Of a DNA stretch of 64,000 nucleotides, positions 56,010 through 64,000 are shown one piece after another. The stretch comes from an uncultured Cellvibrio sp. (lineage in GTDB: Bacteria; Pseudomonadota; Gammaproteobacteria; Pseudomonadales; Cellvibrionaceae): contig CAMLKG010000005.1 in assembly GCA_946480695.1 (NCBI GenBank), positions 1-64,000 of the forward strand, given 5' to 3'. Both the position numbers and the translations under genes were made by a program. Position 1 is the first letter of the stretch. Each line of letters opens with the position of its first letter. Below the pieces are notes generated by a model. That model searched no databases, had not been told where the DNA came from, and was given only the letters and a program-made list of their open reading frames with translations.

Positions 56010-57415
56010 TATGGACCGATAAAGGTCGTGGTATGGGTTGCAGTAATATCCGGGTTTTCGCGCGCACGCACACGAAAACGGAGTTCCGATTTAGTAGACG
56101 TTAACTCGGCAGTTTTGACAGCAATTCTTACCGGAACTGTCAGCACCTCGCCTTCCACCGCTGGCACCGGTTTATATCCCTGGATTACAAAAGGAAAATC
56201 CCCTTCAACTTCCAAATCGTATGTGTGGGTACTGCGGTCCATATTGCTGATCTTCAAGGTGTACACATTCTGGATTGTGTCCTCTACCTCGCGATACATG
56301 CGTACCCCCCGGTCCCGCTGCGCTTCAAGTCCCACCGGCACCCGGATGGCAATTGAATAGATAAATAATGAAATCATGATGCCCAGCATCAATCCGTAAC
56401 CCAGCAGGCGCGGGCGGAATACTTTGGTTTTACCGTTCTGGATAGCATCCTCGGTGGTGAAACTAATCAGTCCGCGCGGATAACCCATCTTGTCCATGAC
56501 GCTGTTACAGGCATCCACACACAGGCCGCAATCGATACACTCAGCTTGCAGGCCTTCGCGGATATCGATATCAACCGGACATACCTGCACACACCAGGAA
56601 CAGTCAATACAATCCCCCATGCCCTTGGCTTTATAATCTTCACCCGGCTTGCGTGGGCCGCGTTTTTCGCCGCGAAGGTTATTGTAGGAAACAGTCAGGG
56701 TATCCTTGTCGTACATCACCGCCTGGAAGCGGGCATAGGGGCAGATGTATTTGCAAAATTGTTCACGCATGAAACCGGCGTTCATGTAGGTGGCTCCGGC
56801 AAACAGGAGCACCCAAAATAACGCGATGAGATCCAGGTTAAACGTGAAAAAACCGGTAACCAGAGCGCGAATCGGGGCGAAGTACCCTACAAATGTCAGC
56901 GAGGTGACGACGCTGATGCTGACCCAAATGAATTGCTTGGCCGATTTCCGCCAGATTTTTTCGAAATTCCATGGTTGCGCATCGAGCTTGATACGCTTGT
57001 TGCGATCGCCCTCGCAAAGGTGTTCAGCCCAGATAAACATTTGCGTCCAGACAGTTTGCGGGCAAGTGAAACCACACCATACACGCCCAACCAATACCGT
57101 TACCGTGAACAGCAGGAAGGCGGCGATGACCAGCAGCCATGCCAGATACATTGCATCCTGTGGCCAAAAGGTCAGCCATAACACATGGAATTTGCGTGCG
57201 GGAAGATCGAACAACATGGCGGGACGGCCATCAATTACCAGCCAGGGCATGAGCAGGAACCCGAGCATTAATGGAATGCCGGTGTAGCGACGCAACCGCT
57301 GGTAAAAACCGGTAATCCGACGGGTATAAATCTTGTCGTCAGCTTCGTACAGGTTCACATAGCGGATAGTGCCCGGTTCACTTGGCTTTTGCGTGGTCGA
57401 TGGTTTTTCACTCAC
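56009..57415 (-). CDS. ccoG: cbb3 oxidase accessory protein CcoG (RdxA/FixG), iron-sulfur membrane protein
   Basis: Polytopic membrane protein that reduces Cu(II) to Cu(I) for cbb3 assembly. After several membrane segments come two 4Fe-4S motifs, CIDCSWCVQVCPVDID and CIDCGLCVDACNSVMD, in a ferredoxin-like loop, preceded by CGFTCPQTVW and CKYICPYARFQ. The C-terminal domain is periplasmic and Ig-like. The start is a GTG at 57415 (VSEKPSTT) with GAGG seven bases upstream. The gene follows a terminator after ccoP, so ccoGHIS may have its own promoter, though none is obvious. Length 468. Confidence 0.96.
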   Translation of the reverse strand: MSEKPSTTQKPSEPGTIRYVNLYEADDKIYTRRITGFYQRLRRYTGIPLMLGFLLMPWLVIDGRPAMLFDLPARKFHVLWLTFWPQDAMYLAWLLVIAAFLLFTVTVLVGRVWCGFTCPQTVWTQMFIWAEHLCEGDRNKRIKLDAQPWNFEKIWRKSAKQFIWVSISVVTSLTFVGYFAPIRALVTGFFTFNLDLIALFWVLLFAGATYMNAGFMREQFCKYICPYARFQAVMYDKDTLTVSYNNLRGEKRGPRKPGEDYKAKGMGDCIDCSWCVQVCPVDIDIREGLQAECIDCGLCVDACNSVMDKMGYPRGLISFTTEDAIQNGKTKVFRPRLLGYGLMLGIMISLFIYSIAIRVPVGLEAQRDRGVRMYREVEDTIQNVYTLKISNMDRSTHTYDLEVEGDFPFVIQGYKPVPAVEGEVLTVPVRIAVKTAELTSTKSELRFRVRARENPDITATHTTTFIGP

Positions 57416-57472
57416 AAATATACCTCACTGCTTGCACTTTCCCCCATGGAAAGAGAACGGTTTTTTGGGCGC

Positions 57473-57500
57473 GAAAAAAAAGGCAGGCCTTGGCCTGCCT
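57473..57500 (-). terminator. Terminator after ccoP (end of ccoNOQP)
   Basis: On the minus strand a 9-bp stem AGGCAGGCC / GGCCTGCCT with a 2-base spacer is followed by a run of T. Lies between ccoP and ccoG, so it should end or attenuate ccoNOQP transcription before the assembly genes. Confidence 0.9.
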
Positions 57501-57515
57501 TCCTTGCAAGAAGAA

Positions 57516-58415
57516 TCAGTTGGATTCTTCGAGCGACAGGCTGTAAACATACGCCGCTAAAAGATGGATACGATCCTCTTTTAGCAATTCCTGCTGGGCA
57601 GGCATCACCCCATTCCGGCCATTGCGGATGGTCTGGCGGATGGTTGCCGGCTTGCCGCCATAGAGCCAGGTTTTATCCGTCAGGTTAGGTGCACCCACCA
57701 AGGGATTACCTTTGCCATCGGCGCCATGGCAAGCAACACAATTGGCGGCAAACACTTTTGCTCCCGCTTCCGCTTTGGCGGTATCGTGTTCGTTACCGGA
57801 AAGTTGCAAAACGTATTCCGTAACATTCACTACACCCTCCTCCCCAACAACCGATCCCCAGGCCGGCATAGCGCCCCTGCGACCATGGGTAATGGTTTCG
57901 AGGATTTTCTCGGGGGTTCCGCCATAGAGCCAATCACGGTCAGTCAAATTGGGGAAACCGGGATTACCGCCGCCATCCGCACCATGGCATACAGCGCAAT
58001 TGTTAGCGAACAAACGGAACCCCATCTTCAATGCGTCGGGATTTTTAGCCAGCTCTTCGAGTGGCATTTTTGAGTAAACACCATAGGTCTCCGAGTAAAT
58101 TTTTTCCGCTTCCTGCTGATGGCCACGTAACTCACCCACCGAGGTCCAATCCCCAACGCCTTTCCAACTTCCCAAACCGGGGAAAATTACCAAATAGAAA
58201 GCAGTGAAAATAAACGTTAACAAAAACATGAAGAACCACCAGCGAGGCAGAGGATTATCGTATTCCTCAATACCGTCATACTCGTGGCCGGTAGTTTTTG
58301 CTTCCGTGCTTTCGTCGCTTACCGCTTTTCTACGGTTGGCGAAAAGAATCCACAACAGCAACACCAGGTTGGTTACTGTGAGGATAATGATCCAAAGACT
58401 CCAAAACATACTCAT
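57516..58415 (-). CDS. ccoP: cbb3 oxidase subunit III, diheme cytochrome c (CcoP)
   Basis: Membrane-anchored diheme cytochrome c that feeds electrons to CcoN. Two membrane segments lie at about 5-27 and 60-80. The heme-binding motifs are CAVCH (140-144) and CVACH (226-230), each followed by GADG and later a methionine ligand (AMPAWG; GVMPAQ). The 299-residue length is typical. It starts 24 bases after ccoQ. The next element is a strong terminator. Confidence 0.97.
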   Translation of the reverse strand: MSMFWSLWIIILTVTNLVLLLWILFANRRKAVSDESTEAKTTGHEYDGIEEYDNPLPRWWFFMFLLTFIFTAFYLVIFPGLGSWKGVGDWTSVGELRGHQQEAEKIYSETYGVYSKMPLEELAKNPDALKMGFRLFANNCAVCHGADGGGNPGFPNLTDRDWLYGGTPEKILETITHGRRGAMPAWGSVVGEEGVVNVTEYVLQLSGNEHDTAKAEAGAKVFAANCVACHGADGKGNPLVGAPNLTDKTWLYGGKPATIRQTIRNGRNGVMPAQQELLKEDRIHLLAAYVYSLSLEESN

Positions 58416-58439
58416 AGTTAAAATCCGCCTAATCGATGA

Positions 58440-58637
58440 TTACTTGTGATCATCTGTCTGGTTGTTTTCTGGCTGGTTTGCGGTTTGCCTGGTTTCCTTC
58501 TCATCATCCGCGAAGGGTAACTTTGCATCTTCTTCAAAGCGCTTTTTCAGCTTGGGCGAAAAAGCCCAGAGGCACACACCAAAGAAGGCGATAGTTACCA
58601 ATACGGTGGAGATTGCACCAACTGTACCCGCGTCCAT
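58440..58637 (-). CDS. ccoQ: cbb3 oxidase subunit CcoQ
   Basis: A 65-residue single-span protein (membrane segment about 8-27, AISTVLVTIAFFGVCLWAF) that stabilises the cbb3 complex. The motif WAFSPKLKKRFEEDAKLPF is conserved in CcoQ. The C-terminal tail is acidic and polar. Its first base is the last base of the ccoO stop, so the genes are coupled. Confidence 0.94.
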   Translation of the reverse strand: MDAGTVGAISTVLVTIAFFGVCLWAFSPKLKKRFEEDAKLPFADDEKETRQTANQPENNQTDDHK

Positions 58638-59248
58638 TAGCGCTTCTCTTTCAGTAACACGCCGAGGTTTTGCAAATAGGCAACCAACGCATCCATTTCA
58701 GTCATGCCTTTTACAGCACGCTCAGCGCCAGCCATGTCCTCTTCGGTATAGGGTACGCCGACTTTAGCGAGCGCACGCATTTTGTCAGCGGTATGCTTGC
58801 CATCCAGTTTGTTGTCATACAACCAGGGATACGCGGGCATGATGGATTGAGGCACTACGATACGCGGGTTAAACAAATGCACTTTGTGCCAATCGTCAGA
58901 GTAACGGCCGCCGACACGGGCCAAATCCGGACCGGTACGTTTTGAGCCCCACAGGAACGGGTGTTCGTAAACGGATTCACCCGCAACCGAATAGTGACCG
59001 TAACGCTCGACTTCCGCACGCAATGGACGAACCATCTGTGTATGGCAAACGTGGCAACCTTCGCGGATATAGATATCACGGCCTTCCAACTGCACAGCAT
59101 TGAGGGGCTTCAGGCCCTCAATGGGGGTAGTGGTTTGTTTTAGGAAAAATTGCGGAACAATCTCCACCAAACCACCAAAGCTAATGGCGATAACCATAAA
59201 TATGGTCATCAAACCAATGTTCTTTTCTACTATCTCATGACCTTTCAC
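58637..59248 (-). CDS. ccoO: cbb3 oxidase subunit II, monoheme cytochrome c (CcoO)
   Basis: Monoheme membrane cytochrome c of the cbb3 complex. The heme motif is CHVCH in [17 protein letters not shown]; one membrane segment is near the N terminus. The frame is open to 59296, but AAGGGG lies six bases before a GTG at 59248, giving [13 protein letters not shown] after the start, the usual N terminus. That yields 203 residues, equal to Pseudomonas CcoO, and leaves a 10-base gap after ccoN. Confidence 0.96.
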   Translation of the reverse strand: MKGHEIVEKNIGLMTIFMVIAISFGGLVEIVPQFFLKQTTTPIEGLKPLNAVQLEGRDIYIREGCHVCHTQMVRPLRAEVERYGHYSVAGESVYEHPFLWGSKRTGPDLARVGGRYSDDWHKVHLFNPRIVVPQSIMPAYPWLYDNKLDGKHTADKMRALAKVGVPYTEEDMAGAERAVKGMTEMDALVAYLQNLGVLLKEKR

Positions 59249-59258
59249 GGCTTTCCCC

Positions 59259-60716
59259 TTAAACAGCTGGTGCCTGAGCAGGCTGTGTTGACTCAATTGC
59301 AGCCTGCTGGTTTGCTGCGCGTACAGTACGGTAAGTGTTGTAAGCCATTATCAGCATACCGGTCAGGAAGAAGGCTCCGCCGATGAAACGCATGAAGTAA
59401 CCGCCCTTACTAAACACTACAACTTCAATAAAACTGTAGGTTAATGAACCATCCGGATTGAATGCACGCCACATCAAACCTTGCCCGATACCGTTAATCC
59501 ACATAGCAACCACATACAGAACCGTACCTACTGTCGCCAACCAGAAATGCATGTTGATTAGTTTTACGCTGAACATTTCTTCGCGGTTAAACAGTTTCGG
59601 CAGCATATGGTACACAGCACCGATAGAAATCATCGCCACCCAACCCAACGCACCGGAGTGAACGTGGCCCACAGTCCAGTCGGTGTTGTGAGACAAGGCG
59701 TTAACGTTCTTGATAGCCATCATCGGGCCTTCGAACGTTGACATACCGTAGAAAGACAGGGCAACCACGAGGAAACGCAAGGTAGGATCGGTACGCAATT
59801 TATGCCATGCGCCTGACAGGGTCATAATGCCGTTGATCATTCCCCCCCAGCTTGGAGCCAACAGGATCAGTGACATCACCATACCCAGGGATTGGGTCCA
59901 ATCCGGCAATGCGGAGTAATGCAGGTGGTGGGAGCCGGCCCAAATGTACAGGGAAATCAACGCCCAGAAGTGAACGATGGATAATTGGTATGAATAAACA
60001 GGGCGACCGGCTTGCTTGGGTACGAAGTAGTACATCATGCCCAGGAAGCCCGCAGTCAGGAAGAAGCCTACCGCGTTGTGGCCGTACCACCATTGCACCA
60101 TGGCATCGGCGGCGCCCGCGTATGCGGAGTAGGATTTGGTCAAGGTAACCGGAATAGCGGCGCTGTTGACAATATGCAGGACAGCAACGGTAACGATAAA
60201 GCCACCATAGAACCAGTTAGCCACATATATATGGGAGGTGCGACGCTTAACGATGGTACCGAAGAACACCACGGCGTAAGAAATCCAGACCACGGCCAAT
60301 AAAATATCAATTGGCCACTCCAATTCCGCGTATTCCTTGGTGGTGGTCATCCCCATCGGCAAGGTGATAATGGCCAACACTATGACCAGTTGCCATCCCC
60401 AAAAGGTAAATGGCACAAGCCAGCCACCAAAGAGCGTGGTTTGGCAAGTCCGCTGGACAACGTAATAAGAAGTAGCGAAAAGTGCGCAACCACCGAAGGC
60501 AAATATAACCAGGTTCGTGTGAAGCGGACGCAGACGCCCGAAATGAGTATAAGGCTGCAACAGGTCGTTAAGACCTGGCCACACCAGTTGAGACGCAATG
60601 AGTACACCCATTCCCATTCCCAATATGCCCCATACAATGGTCATAATGGAGAATTTGCGCACTATGTCCAAGTCGTATGCTGGCGGATCTCCAGCTACAA
60701 TCGCATGACTACCCAT
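59259..60716 (-). CDS. ccoN: cbb3 oxidase catalytic subunit I (CcoN)
   Basis: Heme-copper oxidase subunit with heme b, heme b3 and CuB, about 12 membrane segments, 485 residues. Ligand-bearing stretches are visible: [43 protein letters not shown] and [20 protein letters not shown] lies nine bases before the ATG at 60716. It leads ccoNOQP. The promoter has a perfect FNR/Anr box, so induction at low oxygen is expected. Confidence 0.97.
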   Translation of the reverse strand: MGSHAIVAGDPPAYDLDIVRKFSIMTIVWGILGMGMGVLIASQLVWPGLNDLLQPYTHFGRLRPLHTNLVIFAFGGCALFATSYYVVQRTCQTTLFGGWLVPFTFWGWQLVIVLAIITLPMGMTTTKEYAELEWPIDILLAVVWISYAVVFFGTIVKRRTSHIYVANWFYGGFIVTVAVLHIVNSAAIPVTLTKSYSAYAGAADAMVQWWYGHNAVGFFLTAGFLGMMYYFVPKQAGRPVYSYQLSIVHFWALISLYIWAGSHHLHYSALPDWTQSLGMVMSLILLAPSWGGMINGIMTLSGAWHKLRTDPTLRFLVVALSFYGMSTFEGPMMAIKNVNALSHNTDWTVGHVHSGALGWVAMISIGAVYHMLPKLFNREEMFSVKLINMHFWLATVGTVLYVVAMWINGIGQGLMWRAFNPDGSLTYSFIEVVVFSKGGYFMRFIGGAFFLTGMLIMAYNTYRTVRAANQQAAIESTQPAQAPAV

Positions 60717-60830
60717 AGGACTTTCCTATAACTTTAAGAAAAATAAAAAACTTTGTCTCTGATAACACGAATTTGTTGTTGCTCAGAACCGTACGGCAAT
60801 CATCAAATCTATTAACCCTACTTTCGGTGC

Positions 60831-60863
60831 GGCATTTTGCCTCAAGCGTGGCATTTTGTCTCA
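60831..60863. repeat. Two-copy tandem repeat in the ccoN leader
   Basis: GGCATTTTGCCTCA (60831-60844) recurs as GGCATTTTGTCTCA (60850-60863), 13 of 14 identical at a 19-base period. On the minus strand each copy contains CAAAAT; the upstream copy supplies the proposed -10 hexamer. Confidence 0.8.
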
Positions 60864-60894
60864 CCTTGAAGGGATTCAGATTGATATTTATCAA
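60853..60894 (-). promoter_or_regulatory. FNR/Anr-dependent class II promoter of ccoNOQP
   Basis: TTGAT-ATTT-ATCAA at 60881-60894 is a perfect match to the FNR/Anr box. Its centre (60887.5) is 32 bases from the centre of CAAAAT (60853-60858, minus strand), exactly the distance expected when the activator binds at -41.5. The predicted start site is near 60846, giving a leader of about 130 bases to ccoN. Confidence 0.85.
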
Positions 60895-60980
60895 ATTATT
60901 TATGCGCATTTAACCGGTTTGGAGAATCATCCATTGAAGGATGTTTTTTATACAAACCGGTATTTCGGCATTGTTTGCTC

Positions 60981-62198
60981 TTACTTGAGGGTACGTCCTT
61001 TATTCGCAGCAATACGCATACGCAAGGCGTTCAGCTTGATGAAACCTTCCGCATCCTTTTGGTTATATGCACCGGCATCATCCTCAAAAGTTGCGACTTT
61101 TTCATCGAACAGGCTATCGACGGAACGGCGTCCAACCACATGCACTGAACCTTTATAAAGTTTCACGCGCACATCGCCGTTTACGTGGACCTGGGACTGG
61201 TCGATCATCGCCTGTAGCATCTTACGCTCCGGGCTCCACCAGTATCCGTTGTAAATCATTTCCGCATATTTAGGCATCAGGCTATCTTTCAAGTGGGCAA
61301 CTTCACGATCCAGCGTAATTGATTCAATCGCGCGGTGCGCGCGCAGCATGATGGTACCGCCGGGCGTTTCGTAACAGCCGCGGGACTTCATACCCACATA
61401 ACGGTTTTCCACGATGTCCAACCGGCCAACACCGTTCTCACCGCCCACTTTATTCAAGTAAGCCAGTACCGATGCCGGGGACATCGGCTTGCCATCAATG
61501 GCTACGATATCGCCTTTCTCGTAAGTCAATTCGAGGTAGGTAGCTTTATCTGGCGCAGCTTCCGGGGCCACAGTCCAACGCCACATATCCTCTTCAGCCT
61601 CAGTCCACGGGTTTTCGAGGACCTTGCCTTCATAAGAAATATGCAGCAGGTTAGCGTCCATCGAATATGGGGATTTTTTCTTCTTGGTAAAATCCACCGG
61701 AATATTATTTTTCTCGCAATAAGCCATCAAGGTTTCGCGGGAAGTCAGATCCCACTCACGCCAGGGTGCGATCACTTTGATCCCCGGCTTCAATGCGTAA
61801 GCGCCCAATTCGAAACGCACCTGGTCATTACCCTTGCCGGTAGCGCCGTGGGAGATAGCATCCGCACCGACTTCGTTGGCGATTTCAATCAGGCGCTTGG
61901 CGATTAACGGGCGGGCGATGGAAGTGCCGAGCAGATATTCCCCTTCATAAATAGTGTTAGCGCGAAACATCGGGAATACGAAATCGCGGACAAACTCCTC
62001 GCGCAGGTCATCAATAAAAATTTGCTTGACACCCAATGCCTGGGCTTTGGCGCGCGCAGGTTCTACCTCCTCGCCCTGACCTATGTCAGCGGTAAAGGTG
62101 ATCACTTCGCAGTTGTAGTTTTCTTGCAACCACTTGACGATCACTGAGGTATCCAGGCCACCGGAATAGGCCAAAACGACTTTCTTGATAGATGACAT
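60981..62198 (-). CDS. argG: Argininosuccinate synthase
   Basis: ATP-dependent joining of citrulline and aspartate in arginine synthesis. The P-loop motif is [16 protein letters not shown]; other signatures are [30 protein letters not shown] and [15 protein letters not shown]. At 405 residues it is full length. It stands alone between the cbb3 locus and a chemoreceptor gene. In Pseudomonas argG is near motY and pyrC; here about 18 kb separates them. Confidence 0.97.
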   Translation of the reverse strand: MSSIKKVVLAYSGGLDTSVIVKWLQENYNCEVITFTADIGQGEEVEPARAKAQALGVKQIFIDDLREEFVRDFVFPMFRANTIYEGEYLLGTSIARPLIAKRLIEIANEVGADAISHGATGKGNDQVRFELGAYALKPGIKVIAPWREWDLTSRETLMAYCEKNNIPVDFTKKKKSPYSMDANLLHISYEGKVLENPWTEAEEDMWRWTVAPEAAPDKATYLELTYEKGDIVAIDGKPMSPASVLAYLNKVGGENGVGRLDIVENRYVGMKSRGCYETPGGTIMLRAHRAIESITLDREVAHLKDSLMPKYAEMIYNGYWWSPERKMLQAMIDQSQVHVNGDVRVKLYKGSVHVVGRRSVDSLFDEKVATFEDDAGAYNQKDAEGFIKLNALRMRIAANKGRTLK

Positions 62199-62355
62199 AG
62201 GGATTCTCGCTAAAATTCAAAATTCATTGACGATCCACTTGAGGCAGGTGCTTGCTCGGGCGCGGGATTGTACTCGCCCCCCACCGAAATTCCCACACTT
62301 CTTGCACTTAAATCACGCATTTCTGCATAAATGAAAACAGCTCTCAACCATAGCC

Positions 62356-62382
62356 ATAAAAAAAGCAGCCCTATGGCTGCTG
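62356..62382 (-). terminator. Terminator after the chemoreceptor gene
   Basis: On the minus strand GCAGCC-ATAG-GGCTGC forms a 6-bp hairpin followed by seven T. It sits about 30 bases after the chemoreceptor stop. Confidence 0.85.
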
Positions 62383-62413
62383 TGGAAAATTGCGCGGCAA
62401 AAAAAAGAATTGG

Positions 62414-64000
62414 CTACAACCGGAAGCTGGATACCTTGTCATTAAGCCCCAATGCCAAATGTTGCAAGCTTTTGGCCCGGGCATCCCCATGGTTAGCATC
62501 GGCCGCCGCGTCGTTGGCCACGCTTTGTATCGCTGTGATATTACCCAACACTTCCTTAACGACATGGCTTTGTTCTTCAGCCGCTGTGGCTATCTGCGCT
62601 GCCATGCCGCTGATTGCGCCCACCGCCTGGTTAATTTTAGCCAGGGAATGGGAAGCATTATCGGCATTCTGGACGCTCCCCGAGGCCAGTCGGCTACCCT
62701 CCTCCATGATGGCCACAGCATTTTGCGCGGTTGATTGCAACGCGCTTATCATCGACTGGATTTCCTCAGTGCTCGCATGGGTACGCTGGGAGAGCACACG
62801 CACCTCATCAGCAACTACCGCAAAACCCCGCCCCTGTTCGCCGGCCCGCGCAGCCTCGATCGCGGCGTTCAGCGCGAGCAGATTGGTTTGCTCGGCGATC
62901 CCCTGGATAGTTGCCAGGATACCGCTGATGTTTTGCGCGTTGGTATTAAGCGTGGAAATGACGGTCCCGGCCTGCTCAACCTTTTTCGCAAGCACAACGA
63001 TGGAATCGCGGGTTTTATCGACTTGCTGTTTACCCTCCTCCGCGCTGTTTACCGATTCGCGGACCGAGTCAGCGGTATGTTCGGCATGGTGGGCGATTTC
63101 GTGGGTGGCATTGGTCATTTCATTCATCGCCTGGGCAACCATTCCGATCTGCTGTTGCTGCACACCCAATTCGCGCACCGATTTAACGGCGGAATCCGCC
63201 ATCGCGCGCGCGCTTTCCTGTAAATCGCTGGCCTGCGCACGGATGTGGCGAACCAGGTCATTCATATGGTCAACGAATGAATTAAAGTTTTCGGCCAGCA
63301 GCCCTACCTCATCGTTGGACGTGACCGGCAGGCGGTGGGATAAATCACCCCCGCCCGATGCTATTTGGGACAAGGACTGGGAGACGTTATGCAAGGGTTG
63401 CAGCAATATACCGTTAAGCCAATTAAGCCCGAGGATGGTGACCACCAGTAACACCAGGATCGCCATCAATTGTCCCATTAACGTGGACTGCACCGGCCCT
63501 ACCAATAAATCCCGCTCGGATACCATCACCAAAACGAGATCGGTCTTGGGAATTCCGACGGCAAAGGCCTGCATGGTTTTGTTATCGATATTGACCAGAT
63601 GCAGGGCTTCCTTGTTTTGCAATACCTGATCCAACCTGGCGGGGCTCAGGTCGGCAGAAATATCAGCCAGGGATTTGCTTAACAAGTTTTGATCGGCATG
63701 GGCAAATACTTTTCCGTTGCGTACGATAAACATGTAGCCATTGCCAGGCAGATCTATATCGCGCAACTGCTGGACTATATCGTCAATGACAACATCTATG
63801 CCCAAAATAGCTTTGATGCTTCCGTCGCTATTAAGTACTGCGCGACCGAGCGACACTACGTTTTTACCGGTCGCGGAAGCAACGGAGGGGTTATCTATAT
63901 AAGTTGTACGTGGATTTTTAGTAGCCTCGATGTACCAGCCCCATACACGCGGATCATCATTACCGGCGGCCATTACCAGATTATTCGCGTTATAAAGCTT
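62414..64000 (-). CDS. Methyl-accepting chemotaxis protein, dCache type (N terminus outside window)
   Basis: C-terminal 528 residues of a chemoreceptor; the frame stays open to the window edge, so the true start is beyond 64000. The periplasmic part is a dCache domain ([49 protein letters not shown]). A membrane segment near [18 protein letters not shown] is followed by HAMP and a long coiled-coil signalling domain with the hairpin tip [20 protein letters not shown] and [15 protein letters not shown]. It ends NDKVSSFRL without a CheR-binding pentapeptide. Ligand unknown; the W-x-W-Y segment resembles small-molecule-binding dCache pockets. Confidence 0.93.
   Translation of the reverse strand, partial: KLYNANNLVMAAGNDDPRVWGWYIEATKNPRTTYIDNPSVASATGKNVVSLGRAVLNSDGSIKAILGIDVVIDDIVQQLRDIDLPGNGYMFIVRNGKVFAHADQNLLSKSLADISADLSPARLDQVLQNKEALHLVNIDNKTMQAFAVGIPKTDLVLVMVSERDLLVGPVQSTLMGQLMAILVLLVVTILGLNWLNGILLQPLHNVSQSLSQIASGGGDLSHRLPVTSNDEVGLLAENFNSFVDHMNDLVRHIRAQASDLQESARAMADSAVKSVRELGVQQQQIGMVAQAMNEMTNATHEIAHHAEHTADSVRESVNSAEEGKQQVDKTRDSIVVLAKKVEQAGTVISTLNTNAQNISGILATIQGIAEQTNLLALNAAIEAARAGEQGRGFAVVADEVRVLSQRTHASTEEIQSMISALQSTAQNAVAIMEEGSRLASGSVQNADNASHSLAKINQAVGAISGMAAQIATAAEEQSHVVKEVLGNITAIQSVANDAAADANHGDARAKSLQHLALGLNDKVSSFRL

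Noticed and set aside
62331..63629. 432-codon open frame on the plus strand opposite the chemoreceptor
   Set aside because: Its product is Ser/Cys/Trp-rich with no recognisable domain and it lies wholly antisense to a clear receptor gene. It is a shadow frame.

Overview
The window looks like a chromosomal segment of a gammaproteobacterium close to Pseudomonas, most likely a Cellvibrio-type plant-polysaccharide degrader (family Cellvibrionaceae). This is inferred from a multimodular secreted GH10 xylanase together with several gene orders shared with Pseudomonas: aat-bpt-infA-clpA-clpS-cspD-icd-rluE, cysM-rlmD-relA-mazG facing a GacS/BarA kinase, lepA-lepB-rnc-era-recO, motY/pyrC/rnt, and ccoNOQP-ccoGHIS. 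No rRNA, tRNA, insertion sequence, prophage or CRISPR array was seen. Almost all DNA is ordinary, densely packed protein-coding sequence.

Layout. 1-5.7 kb: GH10 xylanase, a SpoU/TrmH RNA methyltransferase, and a secreted esterase plus a NodB-type polysaccharide deacetylase. 5.9-10.6 kb: the yeaG(prkA)-yeaH-spoVR(ycgB) stress operon. 10.9-15.5 kb: a complete bacterial Leu/N-degron set (Aat, Bpt, ClpA, ClpS) around infA, followed by cspD, monomeric isocitrate dehydrogenase and RluE (to 19.5 kb). 19.6-26.6 kb: an HD-GYP protein, then mazG-relA-rlmD-cysM on the minus strand. 26.8-29.6 kb: the hybrid sensor kinase GacS/BarA, whose stop codon overlaps that of convergent recO. 29.6-35.2 kb: recO-era-rnc-DUF4845-lepB-lepA. 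35.5-40.6 kb: the least understood stretch, with a hemerythrin-like protein followed by three genes for exported proteins (a DUF4412-like protein, a helical repeat/coiled-coil protein and a 761-residue Ig-like/proline-rich protein).

40.7-45.6 kb: MucD/DegP protease, MotY, then pyrC-rnt-yjbR on the plus strand. 45.6-51.8 kb: a MaoC hydratase, UspE, and djlA, selO, gloA and a short Omp85 protein on the minus strand. 52.0-60.7 kb: the full cbb3 oxidase locus (ccoN, O, Q, P structural genes; ccoG, H, I, S assembly genes; a SafE-like membrane protein with a histidine-rich tail). A perfect FNR/Anr box lies upstream of ccoN, with a -10-like hexamer at exactly class II spacing. 61.0-64.0 kb: argG and the C-terminal part of a dCache chemoreceptor that runs off the window.

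Functionally the window joins low-oxygen respiration (cbb3, Anr box, perhaps UspE), stringent and Gac signalling (RelA, MazG, GacS), protein quality control (ClpAPS N-degron branch, MucD, DjlA, LepA/LepB) and extracellular carbohydrate breakdown. The best candidate for something undescribed is the 36.3-40.6 kb exported-protein cluster. The other notable items are the His-tailed SafE protein, the single-POTRA Omp85 protein and the ccoN promoter architecture.
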